From Clostridia bacterium (lineage in GTDB: Bacteria; Bacillota; Clostridia; Oscillospirales; Acutalibacteraceae), in contig JAGBSO010000046.1 of the NCBI GenBank assembly GCA_017631795.1, positions 1 through 64,000 on the forward strand: a DNA stretch of 64,000 bases, read 5' to 3'. The position numbers and the translations under genes were made by a program. Below the pieces are notes generated by a model that was not told the DNA's origin, made no database searches, and saw only the letters and a program-made list of their open reading frames with translations. This document shows, piece after piece, positions 7,820 to 17,262 of this stretch; the stretch's first letter is position 1; each line of letters opens with the position of its first letter.

Positions 7820-10498
7820 TTACTGTGCAAGATAATCGACTATTCCCTGTGCAATTGCTGTGGCAAGTACACCCTGAGTGTTTGCATCTGTAAGGAATAC
7901 TGCGTCCTTTGCATTGGTGAGATATCCGCACTCAATGAGTACGCTCGGACACTCTTCAACACGTGTCACCATGTAGGGGAAGAATTTTATGCCCATGTCA
8001 ACATTTTCATACTCTTTGGATGCAGGGTCATTATAATAGTATGTTCTGTAAGCATTGACAATCTGATTATGAATTGCATCTGCAAGAGGCATTGACCAGT
8101 TTCTGTAATAGAATGTATGAGTTCCGTACCATGATTTATTATCTGCACCGTCACAATGGATGCTGACAAAAACATCGGGATCGTTATCTCTTACCATATC
8201 AACACGTTCGGACATAAACAGAGCTTCGTCAACGGTTCTTGTCATGATTACCGTTGCACCGTGATCACGCAGAATCTGCGCTGTTTTTTCCGCAACAGAG
8301 AGAACAACATCTTTTTCATAGACTTTCATGTCTGAATTTGTTCCCGGACTGCCGTAACCGCCATGTCCCGCATCGATCATTATAACCGTTCCTTCAAGTG
8401 CTGATGCTTTTTTCCTGAGAGTGATTTCAATCAGTCCGTTTTCCGTTTTTTCATAGGAATAACCGCCGAAATTGCCCTTGGTTTTAAGATACAGACGAAG
8501 AATCATGAATCCCTCTTCGCTGTTTGTGTACCATTCAGCCTTTGAAACAACATCACTTGACGCAAAATCAGGCTCTTCTGTATAACTGCCCTGAGAAGTG
8601 TTCATAAATATGATATCAATGTATTCTGACTCAAATTCATTGACATTATAAATGCGTTCAAGATAGCCTTTGTGGTATTCCTGCGGTGCAAGTACCATTT
8701 TTATGAATGTGTCGTTTGTCGATGAAAATGTGAGCTTTGTTCCGTCTGAAAAGCTGAGTTTTTCGAGCTTCACGGCATTTGAGGGCATAATATACCCGCC
8801 CAGGATCAGAGTTGTATCGTCACAATGAAGTTTCATGCCCGAATCAAGATACAACAGCACATGATTATCGCACTGTGTGACTTTTTCAACATAACCGTAT
8901 GAGCCTGAAAGCTGAGGTGTGCAGGTCGGGTCGGAAGTATCGTCAAGTGACGCTGTGGATGTGGTTTCCGTGTAATCCTTTCCGACTCTGCAGACAGTTG
9001 CGTTGCCGAGATTGTGGTTATCGTAAGGTGTGATTTCTTTTATTTTTCCGCACATGACGATATCATCGATTCCGCCGAATGTTGCAGCAAAAGAAACATG
9101 CTCAGAAGTGAGCTGAGTGAGCCAGTCGGAAAGCTCATAAGTCGCAGAATATGTCACATAGCCGTTTTCCTGAGTCGCAGTTTCAACAAGCTCAACGGGG
9201 ACTGTGTTTGCAAGAGATGCAAAGACCTGCGCACCCTTATATGCCTTTGCAGTGAGTGTCACAACACCATCTGCAACAACTGCATTGCACTCTGTCATAA
9301 CGTCAACTGCACGGTCGATGTTATATGTATATCGTGCGTTTTTGTGCTTCACAATGACCTTGTTTCTGCCGACAGAAAGCGGAATGCTGACGGCAAAACT
9401 GCCGTCTTCACCGGTTACAGGCACGCTCTGCCATTTGCCGTTTGCTGTGCACCAGACATGAGTTGGGAAATTCTTATCCGTTGTGCCTGAAAAAACGATT
9501 TCTGCGTTATTTCTGATTTCAACACCCGTATATGTGAGTGCTGTATAATCGACATTGTTGAAATACTCATAATATGAGTAGAGATTTGTGGCTGTGTCGT
9601 TATCATCTGCGCGGAGTTTTGCGTGGGAATACATCACACATCCCGAAAATCCGCCGTGATTGTAAATGAGCTTCACAAGATTGTTAACTTCGTTTGGCTG
9701 AGTCCAGCCTTCACCTGAACGCACAAGGTCATTTCTGACAACACCGTAGACCATTGTGTTGCCTGACAGTGCAAACTGTGCCCACTGTTTTATTATATTT
9801 TCTGCTCCGTTTTCGGTGGAATGATTTATCTGCACAAAACAGAAATCTGCAGAATTCACGGTCTTTTTCACATTGTCCGTCAGAATTTCTTCGCAGTAAA
9901 CACCGAATTTTATATCCTTTTCGTTGAAATAATCTCTGATTTCAAGGACTTTTGCGGAGTTATCAGCATCGCCTGTATGAATCATGACTGCAGACGGGTT
10001 ATATTTTTCTGTTTTTTCAAGGAGGTTTTCCTTATCTGCTTTTGCAAGGGAAAATTCTTCGCTGTCAAGAAGAAAAATGACATAAAGCTCCTGCTCTTTT
10101 GCTTTTTCAACAAAATAAGACAGCACATCGAATCCGTCAGGTGCGTAATTCATCTTACCGCTGAAACGCACAACAACTGTATCGGGAAGAATTGCGTCGA
10201 CTTTGCCGAATACGTTTTCCGCAGTCTTTTTAAGCGCTTCTTCGGATGTATCCTCAAAACTCATATCAGAAGACGGGTCAACGATATAGCCGTGTATATC
10301 ATCGGGCAGAATGTTTTCTGATTTATTCAGAAACGCAAAGGCAGTGTCTTCATTGCTCTTTATCTGCGATGGGATATCAACCGTCTCCCCCGTCGGGATT
10401 TCTTCTGTTTCATACGCATCATATATCAGAAAACCGCAAAATGCCCCTACAATCAGCAGGAGCACCACAGCTATTATCAACGGAAGTTTCTGTTTCAT
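7820..10498 (-). CDS. membrane-anchored N-acetylmuramoyl-L-alanine amidase (Amidase_3) with N-terminal barrel-like domain
   Basis: This 892 aa protein has one N-terminal membrane anchor (about residues 7-28). A domain at about 50-330 looks like a degenerate glycosidase-type TIM barrel (strands VVVRFSG, LYVIFLLD, AVMIHTGD, GVYCEEIL, MVYGVV). Beta-rich segments follow. The C-terminal zinc amidase is at about 703-892, with IDAGHGG, a Glu in YEKDVVL, SIHCDG and the catalytic VLIECGYL. The enzyme should cut the bond between muramic acid and the stem peptide outside the membrane. Its start overlaps the stop of the upstream exonuclease by 1 nt (TGATG), so translation is probably coupled. The size and the extra barrel are larger than typical CwlC/LytC amidases. 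The amidase call is firm; the barrel is an inference. Confidence 0.88.
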   Translation of the reverse strand: MKQKLPLIIAVVLLLIVGAFCGFLIYDAYETEEIPTGETVDIPSQIKSNEDTAFAFLNKSENILPDDIHGYIVDPSSDMSFEDTSEEALKKTAENVFGKVDAILPDTVVVRFSGKMNYAPDGFDVLSYFVEKAKEQELYVIFLLDSEEFSLAKADKENLLEKTEKYNPSAVMIHTGDADNSAKVLEIRDYFNEKDIKFGVYCEEILTDNVKKTVNSADFCFVQINHSTENGAENIIKQWAQFALSGNTMVYGVVRNDLVRSGEGWTQPNEVNNLVKLIYNHGGFSGCVMYSHAKLRADDNDTATNLYSYYEYFNNVDYTALTYTGVEIRNNAEIVFSGTTDKNFPTHVWCTANGKWQSVPVTGEDGSFAVSIPLSVGRNKVIVKHKNARYTYNIDRAVDVMTECNAVVADGVVTLTAKAYKGAQVFASLANTVPVELVETATQENGYVTYSATYELSDWLTQLTSEHVSFAATFGGIDDIVMCGKIKEITPYDNHNLGNATVCRVGKDYTETTSTASLDDTSDPTCTPQLSGSYGYVEKVTQCDNHVLLYLDSGMKLHCDDTTLILGGYIMPSNAVKLEKLSFSDGTKLTFSSTNDTFIKMVLAPQEYHKGYLERIYNVNEFESEYIDIIFMNTSQGSYTEEPDFASSDVVSKAEWYTNSEEGFMILRLYLKTKGNFGGYSYEKTENGLIEITLRKKASALEGTVIMIDAGHGGYGSPGTNSDMKVYEKDVVLSVAEKTAQILRDHGATVIMTRTVDEALFMSERVDMVRDNDPDVFVSIHCDGADNKSWYGTHTFYYRNWSMPLADAIHNQIVNAYRTYYYNDPASKEYENVDMGIKFFPYMVTRVEECPSVLIECGYLTNAKDAVFLTDANTQGVLATAIAQGIVDYLAQ

Positions 10499-11370
10499 CA
10501 GTTTTCTTTCTTTTCTCCCTTATTCTCGTCGTTGACGACCTTTGTCTTTTTTGACTTGGCATCAACATGGTCAAAATACTCTCTGAATCTTATTGTAAAC
10601 ATCGAATAATTATCACAGTTTTTGCAGTAAAACAACGCACGGAAAGCTTTGTTTACCATTTTCCATTCCGAAACCTTGCGCATACGCTTACGGCAATCGT
10701 CACAATAACAGACCATCTGGCTTCTGTCTATACGCTCATCATGGATATTGGTGATATATTTTGCTTTGAAAAGCAGTCTCTGATAAAAAGCATCGTCGCA
10801 GATGAGAATATGCTCTGCCAGTGCATCTGTATCAAAAGACTTCTTGAAACATCTCAGGCTCAGAAGTGAATCGTCAAGGGCACGGTGAGTTGAGAATTCG
10901 CTCACGTCAATTCCGAAAAGTGTTGCAGCAGCAGAAAGACCTATCTGCTGTGCGTTTGACATTTTCAGATACTGCTGACAATACTTCTGAAGGTCAACAT
11001 ACCGCTGAATAAACGGGATACCGTCGATGTCATTGAAAAATTTAAGATTGTCAAGCATAACTCTCAAATCGCTGTTACCCCAGGACATGAAAATGCAGTC
11101 CTTATCTCCGACCCATTTTGAAAAATCGGAAACAGCCTTTGCAAAGGTCACACCGCCGTACATATCTTCATTTGAAATATGTGTAAGAGACTTTACTCTG
11201 CCGCTTAACTTGTTTGAAAGCTGCGAACGGATAAGAACCGAAAAAGTATCGACAACATCAAGGTCATCGTCAACCATTACGGCACCGATTTCAATTATCT
11301 CATTGAAAAAGCTTTTGAGTTTTTTGTTATAGGAGTTATTCCACTCAAGGTCCATTATAACATAATACAT
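10498..11370 (-). CDS. DEDDh 3'-5' exonuclease (RNase T / DnaQ / KapD-like)
   Basis: This 290 aa protein starts at MYYVIMDLEWN. I chose that start because AAGGAG lies 7 nt upstream; a longer frame begins at 11394. DLEW carries the first DxE metal ligands. FMSWGNSDLRVM matches the second motif, and HRALDDSLLSL gives the HxxxxD of motif III. The C-terminal third has two CxxC pairs (CYCDDC and CKNC), suggesting a small zinc ribbon appended to the nuclease. It probably trims RNA or DNA 3' ends in the cytoplasm. It is the first gene of a two-gene unit with the amidase. Confidence 0.82.
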   Translation of the reverse strand: MYYVIMDLEWNNSYNKKLKSFFNEIIEIGAVMVDDDLDVVDTFSVLIRSQLSNKLSGRVKSLTHISNEDMYGGVTFAKAVSDFSKWVGDKDCIFMSWGNSDLRVMLDNLKFFNDIDGIPFIQRYVDLQKYCQQYLKMSNAQQIGLSAAATLFGIDVSEFSTHRALDDSLLSLRCFKKSFDTDALAEHILICDDAFYQRLLFKAKYITNIHDERIDRSQMVCYCDDCRKRMRKVSEWKMVNKAFRALFYCKNCDNYSMFTIRFREYFDHVDAKSKKTKVVNDENKGEKKEN

Positions 11371-11456
11371 CCGAAAGCTCCTTTTTCTTATCATTAATAT
11401 TCTAATAATACAATAACTGTATTATTTTGTCAATTTTATTGAATATATTTTTTTTG

Positions 11457-11485
11457 TTGATAATAATATTTTTGCGTGATATACT
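11457..11485 (+). promoter_or_regulatory. promoter of the M3 peptidase gene
   Basis: TTGATA (11457-11462) and TATACT (11480-11485) with a 17 bp spacer, 19 bp before the chosen ATG. Confidence 0.75.
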
Positions 11486-11504
11486 CTTATACGGAGATGA
11501 TTTT

Positions 11505-13193
11505 ATGAAATTTTCACAGATACCATACAAAAGATACACTATCGAAGAAGGCAGAATGAAATTTGCAGAGTTTGAAAAGCTCTCGCAGAACGCAGAAAAT
11601 GCCGACGATATGATTGAAGCGAGAAAAGCAATGCTTGAAATGATGAATGATTATCAGACTGCTGCTTCACTTGCAAACTGCAGATTCACACTCAACACCG
11701 CAGATGAATTCTACAAGGCAGAAATGGATTATTACGACACAACAGGCCCCATGTTTTCCGACCTGTTCACAAAATATGCAGACATCATGCTTTCCTCTCC
11801 TTTCAGAGCTGAAACAGAGAAGAAAATCAATCCTCAGATTTTCAGAAAGCTTGAATGTCAGAAGAAGTCATTTGACATCTGTATTCTTGAAGAATCACAG
11901 GAAGAAAATGCACTCACAACGGAATATTCACAGTTCATGTCGTCAATCGTGTTTGAATTTGACGGCAAAGAGATGCCTTTATCCGTGCTCAGGGGTTACC
12001 TTGAAAATTCCGACAGAGACATAAGAAAAAAGGCTGCGGAAGCTCTCGGCAAAGGTCTTGAAAAGCACCGTGACACACTTGATTCCATTTTTGACAAGCT
12101 TGTTGATGTCAGAAACAGAATGGCAAAGAAAATGGGATATGAAAACTTTGTTGAACTCGGATATTACAGAATGGGCAGAACAGATTACACCCCTGAAATG
12201 ATTGAAGTTTTCCGTGAAAATGTAAGAGAGCATCTTGTGCCCTGCATTTCAAAAATCAAGAAAGATGTTGCCGCAGAGCTTGGCATTGATCGTGTGATGT
12301 TCTATGACAATGACATTTACTTTGCAGGTGAAACTCCGAAACCCGTCGGAAATGAAGAAGAAATTTTCCGTGAAGCACAGGAAATGTATGACGATATGTC
12401 ACCCGAAATCGGTGATTTCATGCGTTCGATGATTGAAAACGAAGCTTTTGACGTAACATCAAGACCGAACAAATGGGGCGGTGGTTACTGCACCGTTTTC
12501 AACAATTTCAGACAGCCCTTTATTCTTGCTAATTTCAACGGCACAACAGGTGATATTGACGTTATCACCCACGAATTCGGCCATGCACTGGCAGCTCACA
12601 ATGTGTTCATTTACGGTGATGCTGAGCTTGATGTGGGCGGTATGGAAACTGCTGAATGCCACTCAATGAGTATGGAATTCCTTTCATGGAAATACATGGA
12701 CAAATTCTTCGGTGATGATGCTCCGAGATACAGAAAGAAGCATCTTCTTGATGCACTCAGTTTCATCCCTTACGGAGTTATTGTGGATGAATTCCAGCAC
12801 ATTATCTATTCACATCCCGAATACACTCCCGAAGAGAGAAAAAATGCCTATCTGAAGCTTGAAGAAAAATACCGTCCTTATCTTTCATTTGACGGTATTC
12901 CCTATCTTGAAGAAGGCACAAGATGGCAGTATCAGATGCACATTTACGAAAGTCCGTTTTATTACATTGATTATTGCCTTGCACAGACAGTTGCGCTGGG
13001 ATTCCTTATAAAATCGCAGGAAAATTATGATGATGCGCTGAAAACTTACATCAGTTTCAACCGTAAAGGCGGCACTGAGCAATTCCCCGAGCTTGTGAAA
13101 AATGCTCACTTAAGCTCTCCTTTTGAAGATGGTGCACTCAAAACTCTTGCAGAAAAAGTGCTTGAAGTTGCAAAGAAAACAGCGGCTGAATAA
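11505..13193 (+). CDS. M3 family oligoendopeptidase (PepF-like)
   Basis: This 562 aa protein starts at MKFSQIPYKR, where GGAG lies 8 nt upstream. The longer frame from 11427 would add a leader that lies in the promoter. The zinc site is HEFGH at residues 356-360, with downstream Glu in GGMETAECHS (about 381-384). The C-terminal FYYIDYCLAQ segment is typical of M3 catalytic domains. It should degrade oligopeptides in the cytoplasm. Length fits the M3B group. It is a monocistronic gene with its own promoter. Confidence 0.9.
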   Translation: MKFSQIPYKRYTIEEGRMKFAEFEKLSQNAENADDMIEARKAMLEMMNDYQTAASLANCRFTLNTADEFYKAEMDYYDTTGPMFSDLFTKYADIMLSSPFRAETEKKINPQIFRKLECQKKSFDICILEESQEENALTTEYSQFMSSIVFEFDGKEMPLSVLRGYLENSDRDIRKKAAEALGKGLEKHRDTLDSIFDKLVDVRNRMAKKMGYENFVELGYYRMGRTDYTPEMIEVFRENVREHLVPCISKIKKDVAAELGIDRVMFYDNDIYFAGETPKPVGNEEEIFREAQEMYDDMSPEIGDFMRSMIENEAFDVTSRPNKWGGGYCTVFNNFRQPFILANFNGTTGDIDVITHEFGHALAAHNVFIYGDAELDVGGMETAECHSMSMEFLSWKYMDKFFGDDAPRYRKKHLLDALSFIPYGVIVDEFQHIIYSHPEYTPEERKNAYLKLEEKYRPYLSFDGIPYLEEGTRWQYQMHIYESPFYYIDYCLAQTVALGFLIKSQENYDDALKTYISFNRKGGTEQFPELVKNAHLSSPFEDGALKTLAEKVLEVAKKTAAE

Positions 13194-13265
13194 TTTATCG
13201 TTGACTATAAAAATGCGTTGTGTTAATATAATATATTATTATTCACAAAGTTAAGGAAGAAAGAT

Positions 13266-14642
13266 ATGCTTAAATTTATTATTGCTTTTTTTGCAGGAAA
13301 AGCTGCAAAGATACTTCTTAAGATTCTCGGCAAGAGAGCAACTCATTTTCCCGGAAAACTTGCGCTTAAAATATGCCCCGATTTCCTCCGATATATCGGC
13401 AAACCGAAAAATATCATCTGCGTTACGGGTACAAACGGAAAGACAAGCACCTGCAACATGATTGAAGACTGTCTCAGACAGGATAACATAAAGGTGCTTG
13501 ACAACAGTTTCGGCTCAAACACACTTCCCGGCATATGCGCAACATTCATCGACGGTGTCAATCTTTTCAACAGACCCGTTTATGAGACATGTGTGCTTGA
13601 AGTTGACGAAAGAAGCTCACTTCATATTTACAAATATGTCTCACCCACATATTTCATCTGCTCAAATCTTTTCCGTGACTCTGTTATGAGAAATGCGCAC
13701 ACTGAGTTCATTTTCTCAATGATAAACGATTATCTCCCCGCATCAACAAAACTCATTCTCAATGCTGATGACGTTATCAGCTCAAGACTGGGCAAAGGTG
13801 CGAATGAAACACGCATTTTCTTCGGTGTTGACAAGCTCGATGGTGAGCAGACCGAAGACCACAACATAATCAATGACGGCAGAGCATGTCCCGAATGCGG
13901 TGCAAAGATAATTTTTGACTTCAAGCGCTATCATCACATCGGCAAAGCTCACTGTTCAAGATGCGATATGACTTCACCCGCTGCTGATTACACAGTAACA
14001 TCAGTTGACGAAAATGCCATGACCATGACCGTTTCGCTCAAAGGCAACAACTACACATTCCCCATGATAAACGAAGCAATTTTCAACATATACAACGAAG
14101 TTTCCGTTATCGCTCTGCTTTCCGAATACGGTTTTGAGCCTGAAAAAATTGCATCATTCATGAAAAATCTTCACATCACATCAACCCGTTACAACGAAAC
14201 ACAGGCAGGTGATGTAAGAGTTATCTGCACAATGCTCAAAGGTTACAACCCCATTGCCTGTTCAAGAAACTGTCACACAGCAAGAATCAGAGAAGGCAGA
14301 AAAGCTGTTTTCTTCATGGTTGACGATATCCACAACGAGCAGGATGACTCAGAAAGCATCACATGGCACTATGAAGCTGATTATGAAGCTCTCAATGACG
14401 ATTCAATCACACATATCTTCGCATCAGGCCCCCGTTCACTTGACGTGAAATACAGACTTCTGCTTGCAGGAATCCCCGAAGAAAAAATCACAGTCGGCAG
14501 ACATGAATCCGATGTTATTGAAAAAATGACACTTGAAAACACAGATTCACTTCTTATTTTCTATGATATGCACCGTTATGACAAGCTTGAAAAAGAAGTC
14601 AAACCCGCTATCGTGAAAAAATTTGCAAAGGAGGACAAATAA
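13266..14642 (+). CDS. murT: MurT-like Mur ligase subunit (lipid II isoglutaminyl synthase family)
   Basis: This 458 aa protein has an N-terminal hydrophobic/basic stretch, a P-loop GTNGKTST at 55-62, a zinc ribbon with C208/C211 and C230/C233, and the C-terminal DUF1727 region. In the known MurT/GatD complex the ligase domain activates the D-Glu carboxylate of lipid II and uses ammonia made by GatD. The segment that normally reads SWxWDADFE reads ITWHYEADYEAL here, so the Asp that completes the glutaminase triad is Glu370. The usual NPAGxNQ segment is also altered (NPIACSRNC). One nucleotide separates it from the next gene. Family is clear; activity is uncertain (see findings). Confidence 0.85.
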   Translation: MLKFIIAFFAGKAAKILLKILGKRATHFPGKLALKICPDFLRYIGKPKNIICVTGTNGKTSTCNMIEDCLRQDNIKVLDNSFGSNTLPGICATFIDGVNLFNRPVYETCVLEVDERSSLHIYKYVSPTYFICSNLFRDSVMRNAHTEFIFSMINDYLPASTKLILNADDVISSRLGKGANETRIFFGVDKLDGEQTEDHNIINDGRACPECGAKIIFDFKRYHHIGKAHCSRCDMTSPAADYTVTSVDENAMTMTVSLKGNNYTFPMINEAIFNIYNEVSVIALLSEYGFEPEKIASFMKNLHITSTRYNETQAGDVRVICTMLKGYNPIACSRNCHTARIREGRKAVFFMVDDIHNEQDDSESITWHYEADYEALNDDSITHIFASGPRSLDVKYRLLLAGIPEEKITVGRHESDVIEKMTLENTDSLLIFYDMHRYDKLEKEVKPAIVKKFAKEDK

Positions 14643-14643
14643 A

Positions 14644-15351
14644 ATGAAAATTGAAATCCTTTACAACGATTATCTGATTTTCGGTGACGGTGCAAACGTT
14701 GATTACATTGTGAAATGTCTTCCCGAAGCTGAAATTATCCACACTTCAATCCATGACACTCCCTATTTTGCAGAAAATGAGCCTGACCTCATTTATATGG
14801 GTGCTATGAGTGAAAACAATCAGGAAAGAGCAATCGCTGCTCTCATGCCATACAAAGACAGACTCACAGAGCTGATTGAAAAAGGTGTGCATATTCTCTT
14901 CACATCAACATCATGTGATGTTCTGGGCAATTACATCATCGACGGTGACAGAAAAATCGAATGTCTCGGCCTTTTTGATTTCACTGTGGAAAGAAAAATG
15001 CTCAAGAGATTCAATGCAATGACTCTGGGCACATACAACGGTTACGAAATGATGGGATTCAAGAGCCAGTTCGGTGTTGCGACACCTTCTGAAAACTGCA
15101 AGGAATTCTTCTTTGACGTAACAAGAGGCTCAGGTCTTTACAAGAACTTCGGAAAAGAAGGTTTCAGAAGAAACAATCTCATCGCAACATATATCATCGG
15201 ACCTTTCCTTGTTGTGAATCCCCTTTTCACAAAGGAATGGCTCAGCGATGTGGCAGGAAAAGAAATCACACTTCCCTTTGAAGAACTTGCAATGGAATGT
15301 TACAGAACACGTCTTGCAGAGTTCAGGGATGAAAGCAGAAAAATAGAATAA
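14644..15351 (+). CDS. gatD: GatD-like amidotransferase subunit lacking canonical catalytic residues
   Basis: This 235 aa protein has its start set by AAGGAGG at 14629-14635. It aligns along its length with the GATase_3 protein GatD, the MurT partner. The nucleophile motif CGGYQLLG is replaced by STSCDVLG, so Ser88 sits at the nucleophile position and a Cys lies three residues later. The HGPLLxxNP motif is IGPFLVVNP, with Ile185 in place of His. The fold and pairing with MurT are retained (LGLFDFTVE, FLVVNPLFTKEWL). It is probably a structural or regulatory pseudo-glutaminase, or a subunit delivering ammonia by another route. The alignment was done by eye. Confidence 0.75.
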   Translation: MKIEILYNDYLIFGDGANVDYIVKCLPEAEIIHTSIHDTPYFAENEPDLIYMGAMSENNQERAIAALMPYKDRLTELIEKGVHILFTSTSCDVLGNYIIDGDRKIECLGLFDFTVERKMLKRFNAMTLGTYNGYEMMGFKSQFGVATPSENCKEFFFDVTRGSGLYKNFGKEGFRRNNLIATYIIGPFLVVNPLFTKEWLSDVAGKEITLPFEELAMECYRTRLAEFRDESRKIE

Positions 15352-15360
15352 ACAACATAA

Positions 15361-15388
15361 AAAAGACCTGCAGAAGCAGGTCTTTTTT
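15361..15388. terminator. bidirectional terminator between gatD and the RyR-domain gene
   Basis: AAAAGACCTGC-agaa-GCAGGTCTTTTT, with T-runs on both strands, between convergent genes. Confidence 0.9.
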
Positions 15389-15407
15389 TATGCTTTTATG
15401 TGTACTG

Positions 15408-17186
15408 TCAGCTTAATGTTCCTACCTGGCTGTCCTTACGCTTGTCTTTATCGGAAAGCTCAGAATAATTCACAAGGTTGTGATGCTGCTTTGCAAGATC
15501 GTTTCTTTCCGGAGCGTGAACATATCCTTCCGAACGCATATAAGCATTCCAGCGACGATGCTCAATATCTTCAATACTGAGTTTCTCTTCTTCGGTGAGT
15601 TCTGATTCTTTTTTGTTTGCACCCGGCATACCGAGTTTGATTCTTGTATGCAGATGAATTGCAGATGCAACAGAAGAACGGTAGTTATATTCGAAATTCC
15701 AGAATTCATCTTCTGTACCCCAGCCGAGATGACGCTGCAAAGCTTCGTGTACAAGCTCTGAATCGAGAATTACGTTTTCGGAATAACAAGATTCCAGATC
15801 TCCGATGAATTCTATATCATACTCTGTGCCTTTGAAATTCCTGATTCCCTTAAGGGCATTTTTCTGCTGTGTATTATATACAATTGCCTGAATCACAGGA
15901 TGGATACCGATACGTTTAAACAACATTCTGAGATTGACAGCTGTCTGAATATTGATGTTGTCATCACCGAGTGTGACAAACACATATGTGGTATTTTTAA
16001 GCTCCTGTATTTTCTTTGCGAAACTTATTGTTTCAACATCATAGCCCGAATAAATATTTATCTTATACTGAGCTTCACCGTCAATCAATGCACCGTTATA
16101 TTCCGGTGCCATAAGTTCAGGTGCCAGTGCTACAAATTTCTCTTCTGCAAGTTTGTCTTTATCAAACGCATTGATTTCGATGTGATAACCATCCATCTGA
16201 CCGAACCATGAAAGTGCTTTCACCATTTCTGTACCCTGACGGCCCATACCTATAACTACAGCAGATACTTCTTTGACACCATCTTCATTTTCAATGCTGT
16301 TGGTAAAAATAGATTCACCGTTGTCGTAAAGAAGTCTGTTTATCAATGACTGAATCTCATTGATACGGCGGACTCTGACTTTACCTCTGTCTGCAGCATT
16401 GATCAGAAGTTCACTTTCGATTCTGGTTGAGAAAACAAAAAGCTCTGTATTATCACGTTCTCTGTACTGTTCAATAATTTTCAGAGCCTGATTGAGATTT
16501 TCTTCCTCATTTTCACCGATTGCAAAAATTGTAATTTTTGCATTTGGTGAATGTTTCTGGAATCCTACAGCCAGCAGGTCTTTTTTGAAACAGATAGCTT
16601 TTATTTTTCTTGCATCCTCAGCAAGTTCAAAACTTCGCTCTTCGTTTGCTTCAAATACATCTGTAAAAACAATCACAGATTTTTTATTATTCTTTTTAAG
16701 GTCTTTTGCAAGCGCAATTGACTTTTCATTGAGTTCTGAAAATACATAGACGTCCTTGAAGTAATTTGTGCGATATCTGAACTGAGCGGACAGATTCTTG
16801 AACATTGACAGCACAAAACCGAATGTAAGGATGGGAGCAACAATAAAAATGATTGCAACCCATATCTGATAAATTCCTGACAATCCATCGGGACAATATG
16901 ACATACTGTCGGTTACAACAGCAAATTCAGATCCCAATGCAAAAATCTGGACTGCATTAAAAATAGACAGTATCACCGCTCTTGCCGGCCACCATGTCAG
17001 TTCTGTACCCGTAACAATGTGTATGGGCATGAACATGAAAAATGATGCCAGAAGAACACCAAAAATAACAAAATTGAAGATGCTGATCTTCTTTTTCTTT
17101 CCTTTGGATGTCTTGCTATAAACTACAGCAAACAGAACAATAGCAATAAGACTTGCTACTGATAAAAACAAATACTGATACCACAT
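15408..17186 (-). CDS. membrane protein with tandem TrkA-like Rossmann domains and C-terminal RyR domain
   Basis: This 592 aa protein has three to four membrane segments in the first 130 residues (about 4-24, 38-58 and 105-128, plus a shorter one). A first Rossmann-like region covers about 140-290 (VYVFSELNEKSIALA). A second, with the nucleotide-binding turn VIGMGRQGTEMV, covers about 305-480. The C-terminal EHRRWNAYMRSEGY...HHNLVNYSELSDKDK matches the RyR domain (PF02026) of ryanodine receptors. Prokaryotic RyR domains are known fused to TrkA/channel modules and have been proposed to sense nucleotide ligands. A ligand-controlled membrane sensor or ion-flux regulator is an inference. GGAGG lies before ATG 17186, and a perfect promoter stands immediately upstream. 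Confidence 0.78.
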   Translation of the reverse strand: MWYQYLFLSVASLIAIVLFAVVYSKTSKGKKKKISIFNFVIFGVLLASFFMFMPIHIVTGTELTWWPARAVILSIFNAVQIFALGSEFAVVTDSMSYCPDGLSGIYQIWVAIIFIVAPILTFGFVLSMFKNLSAQFRYRTNYFKDVYVFSELNEKSIALAKDLKKNNKKSVIVFTDVFEANEERSFELAEDARKIKAICFKKDLLAVGFQKHSPNAKITIFAIGENEEENLNQALKIIEQYRERDNTELFVFSTRIESELLINAADRGKVRVRRINEIQSLINRLLYDNGESIFTNSIENEDGVKEVSAVVIGMGRQGTEMVKALSWFGQMDGYHIEINAFDKDKLAEEKFVALAPELMAPEYNGALIDGEAQYKINIYSGYDVETISFAKKIQELKNTTYVFVTLGDDNINIQTAVNLRMLFKRIGIHPVIQAIVYNTQQKNALKGIRNFKGTEYDIEFIGDLESCYSENVILDSELVHEALQRHLGWGTEDEFWNFEYNYRSSVASAIHLHTRIKLGMPGANKKESELTEEEKLSIEDIEHRRWNAYMRSEGYVHAPERNDLAKQHHNLVNYSELSDKDKRKDSQVGTLS

Positions 17187-17220
17187 AAAAAAACCTCCGT
17201 TATCCGTATTTTATGTTTTT

Positions 17221-17249
17221 ATTATAGACTTCAGATGCAGACCTGTCAA
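17221..17249 (-). promoter_or_regulatory. consensus promoter of the RyR-domain gene
   Basis: TTGACA (17244-17249), a 17 bp spacer and TATAAT (17221-17226): a full consensus sigma-A promoter. Confidence 0.85.
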
Positions 17250-17262
17250 CACATACAATCAA

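Noticed and set aside
9014..9490. 158-codon plus-strand ORF
   Set aside because: Shadow of the amidase gene on the opposite strand; composition and lack of a start signal argue against it.
9821..10321. 166-codon plus-strand ORF
   Set aside because: Also antisense to the amidase N-terminal region; no ribosome binding site.
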